NCBI GenBank assembly: GCA_026225945.1
Contig: JAMJFZ010000696.1
Coordinates: forward strand, 802,501-866,500
Length of the DNA: 64,000 nucleotides
Direction of reading: 5' to 3'
Origin: Cricetomys ansorgei
Taxonomy: Eukaryota; Chordata; Mammalia; Rodentia; Nesomyidae
Part shown: piece after piece, positions 37,940-49,060 of the stretch
Layout: the number at the start of each line of letters is the position of its first letter
Position numbering within the stretch: position 1 is the first letter of the stretch
Notes under the pieces: generated by a model
What the model saw: the letters and a program-made list of their open reading frames with translations, nothing else
The model's database searches: none
What the model was told of the DNA's origin: nothing
Made by a program: the position numbers and the translations under genes

Positions 37940-38305
37940 TTTTATTTTTTGCATGTGAACATGTGAGGTTCATGCCGGTGTATAAATATTCATACATGTG
38001 TAGGCACATATGCTTGTGCAGGTGCATGTGCATATAGGTACACATGCTTGTAGATGCCTGGAGTTAACGCTGATGTCTTTATTAATTGCTCCTCACTGTA
38101 TTTATTGAGGCAAGATCCCTTTCTGATCCCAGAGCTCACTAATCCTTGCTAATCCAGCCAGCCAACTTGTTCCATGTACTGGGATTACAGACTGGCTGCC
38201 TGGCTTCTTTTTTTGGTGTGATTTTGGGAGATTGGAGCACTAGCCCTCATGCAAATATGAGACAAATCTTTTATCTAGTCGACCATATCTCTTTAGCTCT
38301 TGTAT
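37940..38305 (-). mobile_element. B3-like SINE composite, minus strand, degenerate
   Basis: A GT/CAT-rich left part (TGCATGTGAACATGTGAGG, CACATATGCTTGTGCAGG) passes into ACTGGGATTACAG and then a right part with CCCTCATGCAAATATGAG, ATCTAGTCGACCATATCTC. This is the complement of a tRNA-derived B2/B3-like head. Two nested or chained SINE fragments are likely. Confidence 0.5.
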
Positions 38306-39600
38306 TTTTCATTTGTTATCGTATGTACTGTTTTTGTTTTCAACAAGAAGCACATATTTTCTTTAAAGCAAGAAATAAACTTGTATTGTCATTATCATAA
38401 CTGTAGAACAAATGGCACAGTAAAAAAGAAATAAGTGATGCTCATAAGATGACTTGAGTCAAAAAGGAAATGTATCCAATAGTGTCTGCTAAAGAAAATG
38501 AAGAAATATATACTTTTAAATAAACTTTCTACTCAGTTACAACAGAAGCAAGCTTGCTTCCTCCTGTAATATCCTTTTGTACACATAGAGAGCATTAGAA
38601 ATATCAGTAAGTAATCACATCTTGAATGTAACATTGATTCCTGATTTTTCATGTGCATAGGAGCAAGGAACATTAAAACCTACAAACAAATATACCCCTC
38701 TCTAAAAATCAGGAAGTGACTTTATAGCTAAGAGTATAACATCTACATTGTCTAAGAGAGCAGGGACAATAAGATGAGCTGGTCCAATCTCTTCAAATAG
38801 TTCAAAGCATGGAGTCTCAAGAAAGGTCAGAATTTATCTCTCTGAATCAATGGCCTCATCACTGAGTATTCCCAGGCCCACTCCCTGATTTTTGGTTTGA
38901 TGGACTCATCTTCTCTAGTGTCCCCACTTAAATACCAGAAAAATGGGGCCTCCAAAACCTAGTTGGGAGTGGGAAAACTTTCATGGCCCTGATCCAAGGA
39001 AGTCAAGACTTCTTCTGTACATTTAGGCAGGTAGCAATGAAGGTTACTATAGATTTATGTCATTGCTGTATGGTTTCTTACATCACTACCTACAATACAC
39101 ATGATGGATATAAACAATGAAGATTACTTAGAAATTCCTAGTTTAGTAGAGAAGTATGTAGAAGAGCATTTTGACTAATTCATTAGCATCATGAATATGT
39201 GTGACAGAGAGAGTGGCTTTTGCATTTCATAAAATCAGATGAGACTTGCTTTTGTAGTTACAGAAAAAAAGGCAACTGAAAATGCATTAATCCTCCAATG
39301 AAATGATCTCTATAGTTTGCAATGGGTTCCACTACAAAGTACCATGGGCTAGGAACCATAAAACAGTACACCCTACAGTTTCAGAGACTAGAAGTCCAAG
39401 AATTGAATTCTTAGGCAAGTTGTTAATTCTGAGGTTTCTCTTTGATTTGTAGACAAGTGTTTTCTTCTTCTGTCTTTGCAAATGTTTGCATCCTAATACC
39501 TTCTCATAAGGGATAGTGAACTGGATCAGGGGCCATCCTAAAGACACATTTGAACTCATTTCACCATTTTATTTACTTCCATAACTCATTCAGCATTTCA
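38306..39600. other. Intergenic, nothing recognised
   Basis: AT-rich sequence with no gene or clear repeat. Confidence 0.45.
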
Positions 39601-39604
39601 TTTT

Positions 39605-39628
39605 CTTCTTTCCTCCCTTTCTTCCTTC

Positions 39629-39699
<71 letters not shown>

Positions 39700-39712
39700 T
39701 TTCTTTCTTCTT
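39605..39712. repeat. (TTTC)n microsatellite
   Basis: About 20 uninterrupted CTTT units with imperfect TTCC flanks on the left. It is a pure polypyrimidine tract on the plus strand. Confidence 0.97.
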
Positions 39713-41735
39713 TGTTCACTACTGAAGACGGAATCAGGGCTTTGTGCATTCTTAGTGAATATTCTGTCACAAAGTTATATCTCCACTGTAATTTGATTAC
39801 CTCTCTCCAAGGATAGTCATATTCTGTGGTTCTTGTGGTTTCAACTTCAGAATTTGAATTTTTCAGTGGATTCTGCTCCTATCATGGTCTATCTATGAAC
39901 CTGCTATTATTTGTTTGAACAAATGTATTAGATGCACTTCCTTGTTTGCCCTAGGTCTGAGATGTATAAGACAACAAAGACATTTACCTTTCTATTCATT
40001 CAGATGTATCATTCCTTTTCTGAGTGAGAATTTGAACTATATCCAAGCTATTCATGCAGAGCCTTTAAGTCAGCTACATGTGTCTAATAATTTCATACTA
40101 TTGTGGAGAACACACAATGGTGTATATGACAATACAGCAGTTCTCAAGTTGTTCATTGTCCTATAGGATTCCAAGACACAGAAAAGCCCCAGAATTGGTA
40201 GCAGAAAAGAAAACATGCTCAGGTCACCAGAACAAGAAAAATGCAATTACTTCCAGGACTCATACTGCCCCTTAAACTGAGGCTCAAAAATAATGCAATT
40301 GAAGAATGAAACAACTTGAGGGACAAAGATATCAATAATGTTATTGAGTAAACAGTGTATCATCACAAGATGGGTCCAGCCAAAGCCTTTTCCTGGGCTG
40401 AGTCTCAGAGAAAGAAGCTTTTACAAGGATTTTAGAGGTCTCATAACTGACATTATTTTCCATGCTCTTATAGATATTTACACCCTCTTGAATAATAGTC
40501 ACTCATATCAAATGCTGTAACAGGAGATTAGCTGACCCTTGGTGTGAATTATAAGATTTGTGAGGAATAGGAAAAAATAAACGTGCTGAGGATCTTGGGA
40601 CATTTGGAATTGCCACACCATCCAGAATGGAGATGCCTGTTCATCTTTATCTATCTCACTTTGAAAAGCTTAGAGGTAGAGTAGCATATTTGGAATTTTT
40701 AAGTGTGACTAAATTTCTAATTACACTTAGAGAATGGACCACTATAAAATAAGTAATACTGTGTTTCAAAGAAAATGAACTCCCTTGTGATTTCACCTTG
40801 ATCTTTCTGTGAGGTCATATGGGAAGGAAGAGTTAATGGATGATGTCCTCTATAGGTAGGTCTCATGCTCTGAGTGTATGAAGTGCAGAAGGCTAGTATA
40901 GCGTTTGAAATAATTGTCACAGATTTGTCTTATTTCTCTTGTATTTTTCCAATAATTTTTTATATTATTAAAGTAAAAACTATGCACTGAGTTCTTGCTC
41001 AGTGTCAGAACTTATGTATAAATGTAAAAAAAAAATAATTAAAGTAAGGTGTTGTGTAGACGTCTTTATTTTGAAAGTTCAGGGAAGAATTCAATGGGGG
41101 GCCTGAATACTGAATGATATGAGCAAGTGTGTTACATGGATTCTAGGAAAAAGTGTTCCTGGGATAGGAAACTAGAAGGTCAAGTACCCAGAAGCAAGGT
41201 CATGGCTCCTGTCAAAGAAATACAGAATGGAGAGCATAATGATTGGGATTGATAATAGTTTACAATAAATAAAGTACAAGTGTTGGAGGAGCCAGGCAGA
41301 TCATGTAAGGCCTCTGTGTCAGATTTTGAGAATATCAGAAATGACCAGAAATAAACACACATACATACACTGAAGGGGGATTTGTTAATGTTTTGTGGGA
41401 TTTAAAAGTCCAATGATCTTTCTTCAGCTGGCTGAGGGCTGACAAAATTCAGTGCTCTAGTTATAGTCTAAACTGACAACTTGAGAAGTAGTAGAACTAA
41501 TGGTATAAGTTGTGATTCAACTCTAAAATCTGAAACCCAAATAAATGAATTTATCATGACAGGAAGATATATGTATTTGCTCAAAAAGAAATAAAAAGAA
41601 TTCAATAGTCTTTTAACTTTTTGGTCAGTTGGGGACTTTCGTGGACTGAATAATGTTTTTCATGTTGGTGTTTTACTAAATCTATAAGTACAAATACTAA
41701 TCTTTCCCACTAACACCTTCACACATACCCAGCAT
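39713..41735. other. Intergenic, nothing recognised
   Basis: AT-rich sequence without a supported gene. Confidence 0.45.
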
Positions 41736-42060
41736 ATTAGGTACTTTTCTGTTGTGATAAAATACCATAGCCAAGAGCAACTTATAGAAAAAATAATTTA
41801 TTCTATCTTATGATTCCAAAAGAATAGTGCATTATGATGGGGAATGTGGCAGGAGCTGGACAGTGATTAGTCACCCTTCATCTACACAGGAAGCACACAG
41901 AGAGAACAGGAAGTGGGATGACGGTATAAACTCTCAATGCCCATCTCTTAAAGGTTCCGGGGTCTTCCCAAAACAGCACCAGCAACTGAGGATTAAGTGT
42001 TCAAATAAATGAAGTTATGAGAGCCATTTCTCATTTATAACAGCACACCCAGAAATGATT
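41736..42060. mobile_element. Rodent interspersed repeat, probably LTR-type, family not assigned
   Basis: The opening TTCTGTTGTGATAAAATACC then ATAGCCAAGAGCAACTTATAG and AATTTATTCT is a phrase repeated widely in rodent genomes. The following part (GGAAGCACACAGAGAGAACA, CAAATAAATGAAGTTATGAG) fits the same element. I cannot name the family securely. Confidence 0.5.
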
Positions 42061-42930
42061 TATTAACTATCTGGGTACGCCTTGCTCAACCAAGTTGGAA
42101 CAGCTATCATACTCTGCTACCGATTTGTAAGGAATTTGGCTATTCTTCTAAGGGTCATCTAGGAACCTACTGCAGTCATTCACATAAGAGTTTACAGTGT
42201 CTGGATGAGTATTAAATAGGCCAATAAAGGGACTGTTGTTAACTTTGATCCAGTAAGAATCATGAATGAATTCAATAAGCCTCTATTGATATTTTCTCTC
42301 TCTTTGCACAAAATGCTGTAAATCAGAAGAAAACACAAATAGTCTTGTACGTCTTTATCTTTGTTTCTAAATAAAATTACTTTATTCTTGTTAGCTCACT
42401 AAGAAAAGCATCCCACACACTGTTTAAGGAAGCCGTACAAACTCTTATCCAGTCCCAAACTCTTGTCTATCTCAGCGTACTTCTACAGTTAGAAAGGCCT
42501 GGAGCTTTCCTTAGAGTTTTACATTTTCACTATCAACTAATTTTTATTCACTTATCCATCCCCCCAAAAATACAGACACAGTTGAAAATAGAAAAAAAAG
42601 TAGCGTTATATATTTTTGATTTATGTCTTTGAAAATGCAAAGTCGGCAATTGAATGCTGAGCAAAAGGTAGTAAAGGATTAACTCCATTAGTATAAGCAT
42701 CCTTCCTTTCTGCTTCCTGTCTGCCAGATGATGGGTAACCTGATCTTCTCTGCTAGTCTTCCCTACTATAAAATCATGAGCAAAATAAATTCCTTACCCT
42801 TTCATTTGTTTTGCTTAGGTATTTTGTCACAATGGCATAATGCTAGACAACACAGAAACTATCATACAGTTTTCAATGAATCCATCATTCAAAATTCAGA
42901 ACATTAGAAAATATTTTCAATTCACTGAAA
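42061..42930. other. Intergenic, nothing recognised
   Basis: AT-rich sequence; a possible old element fragment at about 42700-42840 (CTGCTTCCTGTCTGCC ... ATTTTGTCACAATGGC) is not assigned. Confidence 0.4.
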
Positions 42931-42954
42931 ATTAAAATACAGCCAATAATCAAA

Positions 42955-43170
42955 AGCAGAGGATATATTGCAGTTGACAGAGTGCTTGCCATTGTATACA
43001 CAGGGTTTTGGGTTCACATCTTAGAACTGCACAAAGTTGATGTGATTGCACAATACCATCACTCCAGAGTAAGAAGCAGGAGAGTCAGAAGGTCAAGTTC
43101 ATCCTCAACTACATAGAGTTGGAAGCAAGCTCATGCTTGCTCCATGAGCCCCTTTCTACAAAAACAAAAA
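42955..43170 (+). mobile_element. B4 (ID-B1) SINE
   Basis: An ID-like left half (TTGACAGAGTGCTTGCCATTG, GGGTTTTGGGTTCACATC) is followed by a B1-like right half (AAGGTCAAGTTCATCCTCAAC, TACATAGAGTTGGAAGC) and an A-rich tail (ACAAAAACAAAAATAA). This order is diagnostic of B4. It is diverged. Confidence 0.7.
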
Positions 43171-45535
43171 TAATACAGCATATCAGAATTTGTGGATTAC
43201 ACTCAAACTCATAATTACTAGAAAATTCACCTCATTACATGCTTATATTAGAAAGAAAATAGATCAACAGTTTAGTTTTTTTTTTTTTTATAAAACTATA
43301 GAAAGAAATGTAAAATATGTTCCAGGTGGAGAAAGCAAAAGATATGTATTAGAACAGATGAGAGTGGAAATTCATAAAATTAAGACTATAAAGAAAAATA
43401 ATATTTGTGGAAACAGTATTTTCAAAGAACCGGGATCTTTAAAAAGATTAGAGAGAGTAAATTATCCAATGTCAGCCTGACACACAGATTTTACAAATGG
43501 GGTCTTGAGAAGTGATGGATGCAGAACAGAGTTCAAAGTATAGGAAGGTGTACGTATGGAGCAGAGTATAGATAGCACAGGAGTTTTCATTAAGGGCTAG
43601 GCATATAATGCGAACCATATCATCAATAAATATTATCTATTAGTAATGTTTAGTTATTTAAAAGTATAGAATATCCGGAAAATCATTTACACATCAGAAT
43701 AACAGGAACATGAAACAATAAGTAACAAATTTTATTTTATAAGAAGAAAATTCTAGATGAATATAATGGTTTGTTTCAATCCACATTTTAATAGAACAAT
43801 AAAAATAATAGTTAATTACTCCATTTTAAGGAGATAAGTTTATGCATACAATTGATATCATAAAATTCATGAAAACATTTCTGAATCAAATATTTTGGTG
43901 GAACCCAGGGATTTGTGAGTTTTAGAGAAAAAAAAAACCTATGTGTAAAATTAAGTTCTCACAAAAAAGGATATATACTTTATGAAGGATGCTGACTATC
44001 CAGGATTATACGTGGGTACATCTATAATATAGGTAAGAGGAATTGGAATTTCTGAAGGAGGTTGACAGTCCGGAGTGCCTCTGGCCCATTCATCCAACTG
44101 GCCTACCCACAGAGACCTCACTACAGTGATGATACTTAGAATTCTCTGTCCTACCCTTGTACCCTGGACCATCTTGATTTCTTCCTCTATCCCTTTCCCA
44201 TCGTAGTGAAGCTGGACACATGGCTGAGTGGCAAGGAGCCTAGGGATTCCCTAGATTGGTTTTGCCGCATAGTTTTTATCTGACGCTTGCAATGTTCTTC
44301 ATTCACAGTCTTTCTGACTGTTCTCTCACCCAGTCTCTTGGATATTCTTTTTACAGAATCTATGTTGCTCAAAGAAACGGGGGGGGGGTGTTCTATTGAG
44401 GTTTCATGATTTAAAACCACCTATAAGGTTATAAGAATGTAAAATAACTACTAATTTTTAATACAATTTTGGAAATATTTTTAAAAAATTAAACTATTCA
44501 TACTGCTTCTACTATAGTCCAATGTCCATGTTGTCTTCTTACTATAATGGATATCTAAATAATTCACGTTAATAGATATACATTCAGTTCTAATAGTTGA
44601 ATGGCAAATGGAGAGCAATCTCTTTGTCCATTTAGGTGAAAATGGTTAAATTATGGCACATGCTTTACAGTTCTATAACATGATGACAAAATTGAGATAG
44701 AACTACAAATTCTATTCTGGGAAAATGTGCATCCATTTTATTAAGTGCTGAAGAAAAGTTGAAGGTCAATAAGTGTATCATTGTCCATCTATGTATAAAT
44801 AAGTTTGAAACAAAAATAAGTTCTAAATAACAGATTGGCCATTGTGATATTAGAGGAAGGGACTGAAATTTGAAAGGGAAAATTATATTTATATACTTAG
44901 ACTGCTTTGCAACTAGAATAAACGCACTACTTTCTGCAATTAAAATGTTTAAATAAGCCTAACTGAAAAAAAATATTAGTACTATACCATGTGAAGTAAC
45001 TGCTAACAGATGAACACCAACAGGGATTTTAAGCCTCAAAACAAGAAAATATTCTTTTAGCACATACATTTATGAGACTGACATGCTTTCTTCTACACCA
45101 CAAATGCACCTAAGACACATACATTTGCATATGATTTGGTTGGGACCTTCTCTCTGAAGTGCACAGGGATCCAGATGGCTTTCATATTGAGGTTCCATCC
45201 TGTGAACATGGAACTACCATACCTGCTGTTGAGAGGACAGTGAGTGCATGTCAAGTCACACTGCTCTCAAATGCCTGAATATGACAGACATATCTCCATG
45301 ATAAAGAAAAGTCTCATTCCTCCTCCTAACAAAGGTGGATCACAGCATTATTCTGTTCCCAAATAGGAAAAGAGAAGATATGCATGGGAACTGGGACTCC
45401 ACACAAAGTGTTACATAATGAATATTCTTCAAAATACCTGTTATAGTTTATGAGGCAATAACACTGTCTCCTGGCACTGTTTCTGATACCAGACTTACCT
45501 TGACATTTTAAAAATTTTGTAGCATGTGCTATTTA
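43171..45535. other. Intergenic, nothing recognised
   Basis: Strongly AT-rich DNA with a poly(T) run near 43276 and a G run near 44380. No gene or assignable repeat. Confidence 0.45.
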
Positions 45536-45539
45536 ACTT

Positions 45540-45660
45540 TTTGTTTGTTTGTTTGAAGCAGGATCTCATATATCCAAGGCTATGTGGCCCAGGCTAGCCT
45601 TGAAGTTCTGATCCTTCTGCCTATACTTCTCAAGTGCCATGCCTGGATTTGAGCAGTTGT
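45540..45660 (-). mobile_element. B1-family SINE fragment, minus strand
   Basis: TTTGTTTGTTTGAAGCAGGATCTC, then GGCCCAGGCTAGCCTTGAAG and TTCTCAAGTGCCATGCC on the plus strand are the complement of a B1-type monomer with its A-rich tail at the left. Confidence 0.65.
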
Positions 45661-47040
45661 TATCTACCTCATTTAAAAGTATCATGGGAAAACTAACAGA
45701 AAATGTTCACACTTTTTAGTCAATGGCACTTTTCTGTACCACTGTCTGCAATTTTATCCACCCTATGGGAGGCTGAGAATATTATCCTTCAGATGATTCT
45801 TCACCTGTGAGTCTCACTGTGATCCACATGCCCCTTCTTACTTGGACATCTTAACAGGTGCATTAGTCACACTGACAGCCAGTAATTTCCCATGGGGCAG
45901 GTGCCAGACAGGACACAATGAAACCATGATGAAGTGTGTTTTCTATCCAAAATGGAGCTGGCACATCTATCAAGGAATCACTTCTTACCTCCAAAGAGGA
46001 TAGTAAGATATTTAGGAATTGAGGTTTGGTAGATGGTTGCTGCTCATATCTCACTTGAGGGTGCTATAGGGCCTGATCATCCAAAGATACACATCCATTT
46101 GCTTATATACCCAGTTCCTAGTTGTTAATATGACACTCAATAAAACCCTATTGCAACTATAAAAATCCTCAGTCAAAATTTACTTCCAGATCACTGAGAT
46201 CAGAATGGGTAGGCTTCTGGGTAGAGATGACCAGGTATATAAAATCACAGTCTGTACCAGCTTTATAAAATCAGATCTCTGACCAGGGCCCATGACTTTC
46301 CAGTGGAATGACGGTGAGTTGTAGGAGAGGCAGGAGACTTCTGCAGGGATAAACAATATTTAGTATTCCAGGGAATGCAGGGTATCTGATGAGACATCAA
46401 GGAGGTCAGACAAAAGGGCAGGGTGCAGAGTTGAAAGGACATGCACAGAAGCATGCACAAGGGGTGCTCTATCCTTTAACAATGCCTTTACTCTGTGGAA
46501 AGTGTAACTTGGTTCATGAAAATCTTGAAAATCCTAAATATTGCTGATAGCATGAAGTAGTTTGAGATGAATTAGGTGAGGATGTTTATAATTTTGGCAA
46601 TTTTTTTTAGTACATTTGCAAAGTTTCCGGTGTCTGTCTCCCTCGTGTGTCAGGCCCTTTCCCACCCCAAGAGCAGAGAGGAAAGGTCTGCATCTCAGGG
46701 CCAGGGTATAGTAGTGTTCATCCCTTAGCTGATAGGCAGCTAGTTTGAGGTGTGCCTTTACAGGGCTAACGCATGTGTGGTAGTGACCTCAGCTGCTGAT
46801 CAGAAACTTCCTGGCAATGTCTCCTGGTGGTGCAGAGTCCCTGGAGAATAGAATCTCCTGCTTTGAGGCATGCCAGTAGTGTGAGGCAACTCCAGCAGGT
46901 CAGCAGCTACACCCTTCTGCGCCCAGTTTCCAGTGGGCATTAAATTACTGCTGCTGCCATGACAGGCAAGGCTGACCCAACAGTGAGGGAGACAATGACT
47001 GGGGAATAGGGCCGAGACATAGACAGCACACACACACCAG
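45661..47040. other. Intergenic, 3' of the HSFX-like gene
   Basis: Ordinary sequence; no supported gene. The HSFX-like gene on the minus strand ends at its right side. Confidence 0.45.
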
Positions 47041-47054
47041 GCTCATTTAGGATG

Positions 47055-47060
47055 TTTATT
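47055..47060 (-). terminator. Poly(A) signal of the HSFX-like gene
   Basis: TTTATT on the plus strand reads AATAAA on the minus strand, about 83 bp after the stop codon at 47143. Position and orientation fit a short 3'UTR. Confidence 0.55.
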
Positions 47061-47142
47061 ATGTTATGAGATCGATTTTCATTAAGTAAGAATTAAAATC
47101 GGTTCATTTCCAGAAAAAGAAAACGATAATGTTTCTCAGTCT

Positions 47143-48147
47143 TCAGTGGCCCCCAAATTCATTAACTTGTATTTTTTTGAATAGTGCACAGATTATACAT
47201 GTGTTTTCTGAGTATTCTTCCTCCTCCTCCTCCTCCACGTCCTCTTCCTCCTCCTCCTCCACGTCCTCTTCCTCCTCCTCCTCCTCCTCCTCCTCCACGT
47301 CCTCTTCGTCCTCCTCCTCCTCCTCCTCCTCCTCCACGTCCTCTTCCTCCTCCTCTTCGTACTCGACCCCCTCCTCCTCCTCCTCCTCCTCCATGTCCTC
47401 CTCCTCCTCGACCCCCTCATTCTCCTCCTCCTCCTCCTCCATCTCCTCCTCCTCCTCCTTCTCCTCCTCCTCCTTCTCCTCCTCCTCTGCCACCTCCTCC
47501 TCTTCCTCCTCCTCCTCCTCTGCCGCCGCCTCCTCCTCCTCCTCCTCCTCCTCCTCCTCCTCCTCCTCCTCCTCCTCCTCCTCCTCCCCCATCTTCTCCT
47601 CCTCTCTGTCCTCCGGTTCCTCTTCCTCATTACTGGCCTCACTTAGAGATATGGCTGAGAGAGCAGCTTTCAGGATGGATCGACAAATATGGTACACAGA
47701 CGTCATGTACCCAAATCGGAGGTGCCCTGCGAAGCTAATGGGCACGTGACCAGACCCTTCCAGTTCATCAGTAGCCGAAGGAGAAACTGCTTTGCCATCA
47801 GATGTGCCTTCTTCATGTAGGACTCCGGGCTGCTGAAGTGGAGAGTTGCCTGGGGCACACACAGGGATGTTGCTCTCTTGGCATTTACTAGAGGGCACAC
47901 TGCAAAGGCTGCCTGCGGATCCCTGATGGTTGGAGACGCCCTGCTGGGCTTCTTCCTTGGCCTTCTGTAATCTCAGGGAACGCCTGGTAGGTAAAAGCTT
48001 CATTTTCTTTGAACTGGGTGCTGGCTCGGCAGCGTTTGTGAGTGGAGATGCTGCCTTGGTCTCGGGAGCCAGGCTTCTCGATTTGCTCTGCGCAGTGTTC
48101 TCCAGGAGCTCTGGCTTGTCTCTCTGAAAGTTGACGTTGTGGTAGAT
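47143..48147 (-). CDS. HSFX-like exon 2 (end of DNA-binding domain, basic region, poly-Glu)
   Basis: The acceptor TTTTGTTTTAG precedes 48147. The exon begins IYHNVNFQRDKPELLENTAQ, passes a Lys/Arg-rich stretch (KKMKLLPTRRSLRLQKAK, possible nuclear localisation signal) and ends in the glutamate tract. Confidence 0.82.
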   Translation of the reverse strand: MYHNVNFQRDKPELLENTAQSKSRSLAPETKAASPLTNAAEPAPSSKKMKLLPTRRSLRLQKAKEEAQQGVSNHQGSAGSLCSVPSSKCQESNIPVCAPGNSPLQQPGVLHEEGTSDGKAVSPSATDELEGSGHVPISFAGHLRFGYMTSVYHICRSILKAALSAISLSEASNEEEEPEDREEEKMGEEEEEEEEEEEEEEEEEEEAAAEEEEEEEEEVAEEEEKEEEEKEEEEEMEEEEEENEGVEEEEDMEEEEEEEGVEYEEEEEEDVEEEEEEEEDEEDVEEEEEEEEEEDVEEEEEEDVEEEEEEEYSENTCIICALFKKIQVNEFGGH

Positions 48148-49043
48148 CTAAAACAAAATGGACTAGGTTAGCCGGCTTGAAATACAGCTACACTGACCCC
48201 ACCTCATTATACTGCTCTTTTGTGTGATGGAGAAAATGACTGGTGGTGTGTGCTGCGTCAGCACTCCAGTAAAGAGAAAGGAGTCACAGGGGAAGGAGGT
48301 GACACATGTATGTATGGGACATTACCTGGCTTCTTGGAGACGGCCTGCCTGCCTGCCTGCCTGCCCATATCTAGGGGCAGCCCGGAGTTTAATGTCAAAG
48401 TCTGTGACTTGTACCTTTCAGTAGACAACATCCCCTGCTCAACGAGGAGCTTAAGGCACATCGTTCGTGGGGTGTGCAGATAGGAAGATGTTCTCATCAC
48501 AAAAAGTGGGAGACAAAGAACTACTTTGTACATTACCATCATTTCCCTGTTCTCTCTGGAGCAGAACGCAGAGTCCTCTGGGCGAATCTTTCTGAACCCA
48601 TGCAGGTTGAGCTGGCAAATAAAACCCTTTAAGGTTTGCGCTTTAAATATCTTCTCCGAGCTCTTTCGTTGAAGGATCTCTCTCTGGAACAGGCCCACCT
48701 CAATCTCGATGGAGTCTCCATCTTCACTCCACTTCACAGACTCAAAAGCCTCACTCTGCGCTATGACCCACAGCTTCCTAGTGAAGGGTAGATGGAGGAG
48801 GTCGGTGTCACCTTCCTCGTCTGTAGGTGGGAGGCTGTCTTGGGAGGCTGGGCTTTGCGTACCGAATTGGTCACCTTGCCTCTCCAAACTATCTCTGGAA
48901 TCCACCGATGAGTCTGGTGAAGAATCACATGGAGTCTCTCTTCCCGGCTCTTGGCCAATGGGTAGGTCCAGCTTGGGGACACTGTCCTCACCCACCCTGT
49001 TTCTTGCCAGCAGGTGAATACTCGACTGCGAGGCACTAAACAT
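47143..49043 (-). CDS. HSFX/HSFY-like heat-shock-factor family protein with giant poly-Glu tail, two exons, 503 aa
   Basis: Putative nuclear DNA-binding protein of the testis-type HSF subgroup. Exon 1 is 49043-48537 (169 codons), exon 2 is 48147-47143 (334 codons plus stop), joined in phase 0 through a GT/AG intron. Residues 87-190 are an HSF-type winged-helix domain: FTRKLWVIAQSEAFESVKW, then IEIEVGLFQREIL, KIFKAQTLKGFICQLNLHGF and, across the splice, the YHNVNFQRDKPELL beta-turn region. HSFY/HSFX proteins share the motif order and a split just before this segment. No leucine-zipper trimerisation repeat is evident, which also fits that subgroup. Residues about 380-480 are an almost unbroken glutamate tract with Asp-Val punctuation, ending ENTCIICALFKKIQVNEFGG. 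No stop or frameshift is seen. It lies between Gabre and a MAGE-A-like gene, fitting an X-linked HSFX relative. Orthology to a named gene is not settled. Confidence 0.85.
47215..47600. repeat. (TCC)n/(GGA)n coding microsatellite
   Basis: TCC repeats with CTCCACGTCCTCTTCC blocks recurring at about 60-bp intervals, plus pure TCC runs at 47530-47590. It encodes the glutamate tract on the minus strand. Plus-strand open frames here (Ser or Pro strings) are shadows. Confidence 0.95.
48537..49043 (-). CDS. HSFX-like exon 1 (N terminus and most of the DNA-binding domain)
   Basis: It starts MFSASQSSIHLLARNRVGED and ends SRENREMM. The donor GTAATG occupies 48536-48531. This ATG is the first in the open frame that contains the winged-helix domain, and a Ser/Asp-rich acidic linker (about residues 30-80) precedes the domain. 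An open frame continues past the donor but loses HSF resemblance there. Confidence 0.8.
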
Positions 49044-49060
49044 TGCCCAAGGTGGGCCAA

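Noticed and set aside
47129..47749. Plus-strand Ser-rich, Pro-rich and minus-strand Arg-rich open frames
   Set aside because: Shadows of the TCC repeat that encodes the glutamate tract in the HSFX-like frame.
48344..48364. (CCTG)n run in the HSFX-like intron
   Set aside because: Only five units; too short to merit a separate repeat call.
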